From Patescibacteria group bacterium (GTDB lineage Bacteria; Patescibacteriota; Dojkabacteria; JAKAPS01): DNA of 38,367 nucleotides. This document shows positions 35,552 to 38,367 of the stretch, one piece after another. The DNA lies in the NCBI GenBank assembly GCA_025450075.1, contig JANWIC010000009.1:1-38367 (forward strand). The letters are read 5' to 3'. The translations under genes were made by a program, and so were the position numbers. Within the stretch, counting starts at the first letter, position 1; every line of letters starts with the position of its first letter. Under the pieces are notes generated by a model. The model was not told the DNA's origin. It searched no databases and saw only the letters and a program-made list of their open reading frames with translations.

Positions 35552-36688
35552 ATGACTGAAATCCCACCGATCTTTGATATCTTGTATCGTTATGCGATGC
35601 AAGCAAGAATCAATGATAACCTGCTTCTTCTTACCATATATTTTCCAGTCACTGATTTGGGACGAAAAGATTTAAGACATAAAGTCAAAGCTTTATGTGA
35701 ACTGTTGTTTCATGATAATCATGCAATCAGAAGATTTTCTTATCTTGAAGTCTCAAGAGTTATTGAAGAAGATATAATAGCAAAGATAATGGAGCTTCCT
35801 GAAATGGGGAAGGGTATTGCAATTTTTGCTTTAATTGATATGAGTGATATAGAACATGAACATCTTCGAATTGAATCACAGGTTTTATTTCTTTCATCAC
35901 CGCCTATTCAGGAGAGCTATCTAGGGAAAACTTTCCACCTTATCCCATATATTCAAGCTGCTGATAGCCACTTTACAAGTCTTTCAATTTTTTTTACTAA
36001 ATCATACTATTGTATATTTCGTTCAGATGAAAAAGGTCAGGAGGAACTCTCAGAAACAGAAGCAGATATCGGAATGGAGAGAGCAACCAGATGGGGAGAT
36101 TATCATAATGATAACAGAGAAGAAACATCTCGAAATGACTCTCTCATAGAAGGAATGCAAAGTATGCATACGTTTCTTTCCCATCAAAAATATGAATATT
36201 TATTCTTCTTCTATACTCAAGGATATCCTGAAGATGAAGTACGAAGGCATATAGAAAAGGAACTGGGAGATATACATCCACGTGGGATTTTTCTTGCTCA
36301 ACGTAATGTATCAGATGAAAGAAAGTTATATCCATATATTTTGGAAAAGATAAGAAGTGTTAAGAAGGAAAGATTAACCCAACTTTTTGATTCTGCCTTA
36401 TCCGATAGGACTAAAATTGCTACTTCGTTTAGTGAGATGGTACATAGCACACAAATGCGGAATTGTGATGTTATTTTTGCTTCAAATGAGACAGATCAAT
36501 TATGGAAGGGGTATGTTGATGAAAATGGAGTTATATATGCTGAAGGGGGCCAAGGACGAGTTTTAACGGACAATTCTTTCTTCTGGATCTGCTTTGCTGT
36601 ACTTCGCTCAGCTGGTAGTGTGTATATTATTGAATCACTTCCAAAGAGTAATCCCTATCTTCTTCATTTACAATATCTTGTTTCTTAA
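35552..36688 (+). CDS. baeRF-like (archaeo-eukaryotic release-factor-fold) protein
   Basis: [81 protein letters not shown] and C-terminal [13 protein letters not shown] resemble the layout of bacterial eRF1-like families. ATG at 35552 preferred over TTG at 35543. Confidence 0.5.
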   Translation: MTEIPPIFDILYRYAMQARINDNLLLLTIYFPVTDLGRKDLRHKVKALCELLFHDNHAIRRFSYLEVSRVIEEDIIAKIMELPEMGKGIAIFALIDMSDIEHEHLRIESQVLFLSSPPIQESYLGKTFHLIPYIQAADSHFTSLSIFFTKSYYCIFRSDEKGQEELSETEADIGMERATRWGDYHNDNREETSRNDSLIEGMQSMHTFLSHQKYEYLFFFYTQGYPEDEVRRHIEKELGDIHPRGIFLAQRNVSDERKLYPYILEKIRSVKKERLTQLFDSALSDRTKIATSFSEMVHSTQMRNCDVIFASNETDQLWKGYVDENGVIYAEGGQGRVLTDNSFFWICFAVLRSAGSVYIIESLPKSNPYLLHLQYLVS

Positions 36689-38298
36689 ATGGCAATCGTG
36701 CTTTCTCCTTCCGTATGATGCGTTTTTCGTAACGGAATTTCTTCAAGGAAAAAGGTAGCAACAAAAGCTATGATCATTAAAAGTCCTGCAAAAAAATACA
36801 TATGTGCAATAGAAGATGCAAGTGCATCTTTAAGTAAGGCAATGAAATTTAAGAAAGCCGAAACTATTTGAGGTGGAATATATGCAGGCGAATTGATGAT
36901 ATGCTGTGAAAATGAAGGAGTAAATACTGATTGAATACTATTAATGTCAAAGCTTTGGATATGTAGAGAGGGTAATGCGCTTTGTATTGCCTGTGCAGAA
37001 CTGGTATGTTCAATAGTATGAATATGTCCGCTAAGTGAATTATTCAAAATACTTCCCATGATAGCGGTTCCTACTGTTGATCCAATATTTCTAAATAGTT
37101 GCACGGATGATGTTGCCACAGCGAGAAGAGAGTAATCAAAAGCATTTTGTACGGCAAGTGTAAAAATTGGTAATGCAAGACCCATACCAATTCCTGCAAA
37201 AATCATTTTTTCGATTAATTCTGTATGCGTGGTATGAGAAGAGAGAGTTGAGAATATAAACATAGAAACCATGATAAGGCCGATTCCAATAATTGCAAGT
37301 AATTTATATTTACCTGTACGTGAAATTAATTGACCAGAAAAGATGCTCGTTATTACCATGGCAAGCACGAGAGGAGTTAGAATTGTTCCTGAATCAGTAG
37401 CACTGACACCTAATATATCTTGCGCGAAAAGTGGAATAAAAAGAATTGCTCCAAACATTCCTATACTCAAAAAAAGCGTAATAATAATGGATACAGTAAA
37501 AATTCTGTTTTTGAAAAGTATAAGTGGAAGCAGTGGTTGGCTTGATTTATTCTCAAAGAATATGAAAACGGTAAGTGAGATAAACGAAACAAAAAACAAT
37601 CCAATAATCTGGAATGATAACCAAGGGAATTGCGAACCTCCCCATACAAGCGCAAGCAAAAGTGAAGATAGTCCGAGACTTAAAGTAACAATACCTGGAT
37701 AGTCAATATTTTTGTTTTTTACAACCCCTTTTATATCGGGCATTAATGAAATGATCGTAATGAGAGCAATGATTCCAACCGGTATATTTATGAAGAAATT
37801 CCACCTCCATGATATATGGTCTGTAACCCATCCTCCAAGAATTGGACCAATAACTGAAGCAATTCCAAAAACTCCTCCAAAAAGTCCTTGCCATTTTCCT
37901 CTTTCACTTGGGACGAAAAGATCACCGATAATAGTGAAAGAAATAGCAGTTAGAATACCTGCACCGATACCCTGGAAGCCCCGGAATGCAATAAGCATGC
38001 CAATATTGCTTGAAAAGCCACTTAACAAGGAGCCTAATAAAAAGAGGACGATACCGGCAAGGTATACCTGCTTCCTTCCAAAAATATCAGATATTTTCCC
38101 AGCTATTGGAATAATAATGGTTGATGTTAACAGGTAGGCGGTGGTAACCCAGCTTAAATATTCCAGTCCTTTTAATTCTAAAACAATTCTTGGCATAGCA
38201 GTTGCAACTATTGTCTGATCTAAGGCTGATAACAGCATTGCAAGAAGGACACCGATCATGACGACAATTTTTTGTCTCTTTGATATTTCTGATAACAT
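36685..38298 (-). CDS. MFS transporter, DHA2 (EmrB/QacA, 14-TMS) family
   Basis: [89 protein letters not shown]. Confidence 0.93.
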   Translation of the reverse strand: MLSEISKRQKIVVMIGVLLAMLLSALDQTIVATAMPRIVLELKGLEYLSWVTTAYLLTSTIIIPIAGKISDIFGRKQVYLAGIVLFLLGSLLSGFSSNIGMLIAFRGFQGIGAGILTAISFTIIGDLFVPSERGKWQGLFGGVFGIASVIGPILGGWVTDHISWRWNFFINIPVGIIALITIISLMPDIKGVVKNKNIDYPGIVTLSLGLSSLLLALVWGGSQFPWLSFQIIGLFFVSFISLTVFIFFENKSSQPLLPLILFKNRIFTVSIIITLFLSIGMFGAILFIPLFAQDILGVSATDSGTILTPLVLAMVITSIFSGQLISRTGKYKLLAIIGIGLIMVSMFIFSTLSSHTTHTELIEKMIFAGIGMGLALPIFTLAVQNAFDYSLLAVATSSVQLFRNIGSTVGTAIMGSILNNSLSGHIHTIEHTSSAQAIQSALPSLHIQSFDINSIQSVFTPSFSQHIINSPAYIPPQIVSAFLNFIALLKDALASSIAHMYFFAGLLMIIAFVATFFLEEIPLRKTHHTEGESTIAI

Positions 38299-38367
38299 GT
38301 TACTTTTTATGATATATTACTGAAACAATATCTTTTTGAATTCGTAAAAAATCTTCAAGATCTTTTT

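Noticed and set aside
36685-38298. MFS transporter as a specific antibiotic-resistance determinant
   Set aside because: DHA2 family membership is clear, but substrate cannot be assigned from sequence.
1-38367. Alternative genetic code (UGA recoded) as in some CPR lineages
   Set aside because: UGA is used as the stop of conserved genes such as infB (28558-28560) and rsmA, and conserved ORFs are intact under the standard bacterial code.
1-38367. CRISPR array, transposon, integron or tRNA/rRNA genes
   Set aside because: No regularly spaced direct repeats, transposase motifs or rRNA/tRNA-like sequences were recognised by eye; a tRNAscan/Infernal run would be needed to exclude small RNAs.

Overview
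AT-rich chromosomal window whose gene content and gene families resemble a Patescibacteria/CPR-type bacterium (inference). It spans a recognisable replication-origin neighbourhood (recF-dnaN-[oriC]-dnaA | RDD, rpmH-rnpA-yidC-jag), with rsmA and a DciA/DUF721-like gene nearby. It also holds a type IV pilus assembly cluster (pilB, pilC, four prepilin-like genes, a PilM-PilN fusion, PilO), a cell-surface group (Ig-like protein, orphan solute-binding protein, sortase), dnaJ, a reduced nusA-ylxR-infB-[DHH-like]-rpsO-pnp block, and an accessory right end (copper-site-less cupredoxin-like protein, MGMT, duplicated membrane protein, orphan soluble protein, baeRF-like protein, DHA2 MFS transporter). 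No rRNA, tRNA, CRISPR array, transposon or prophage was recognised. The best second-look items are: the PilM-PilN fusion that keeps the PilN INxLP peptide inside the chain; several homologues lacking canonical active-site residues (MraY/WecA-like, DHH-like, cupredoxin-like, and ALPY instead of NLPY in RsmA); an oriC with oppositely oriented DnaA-box clusters; a CIRCE-like element before dnaJ; a hairpin plus U-run just after the nusA promoter; a 22-aa cationic ORF after pnp; and an orphan monocistron next to a baeRF-like gene. All homology calls come from reading motifs by eye; no database search was run.
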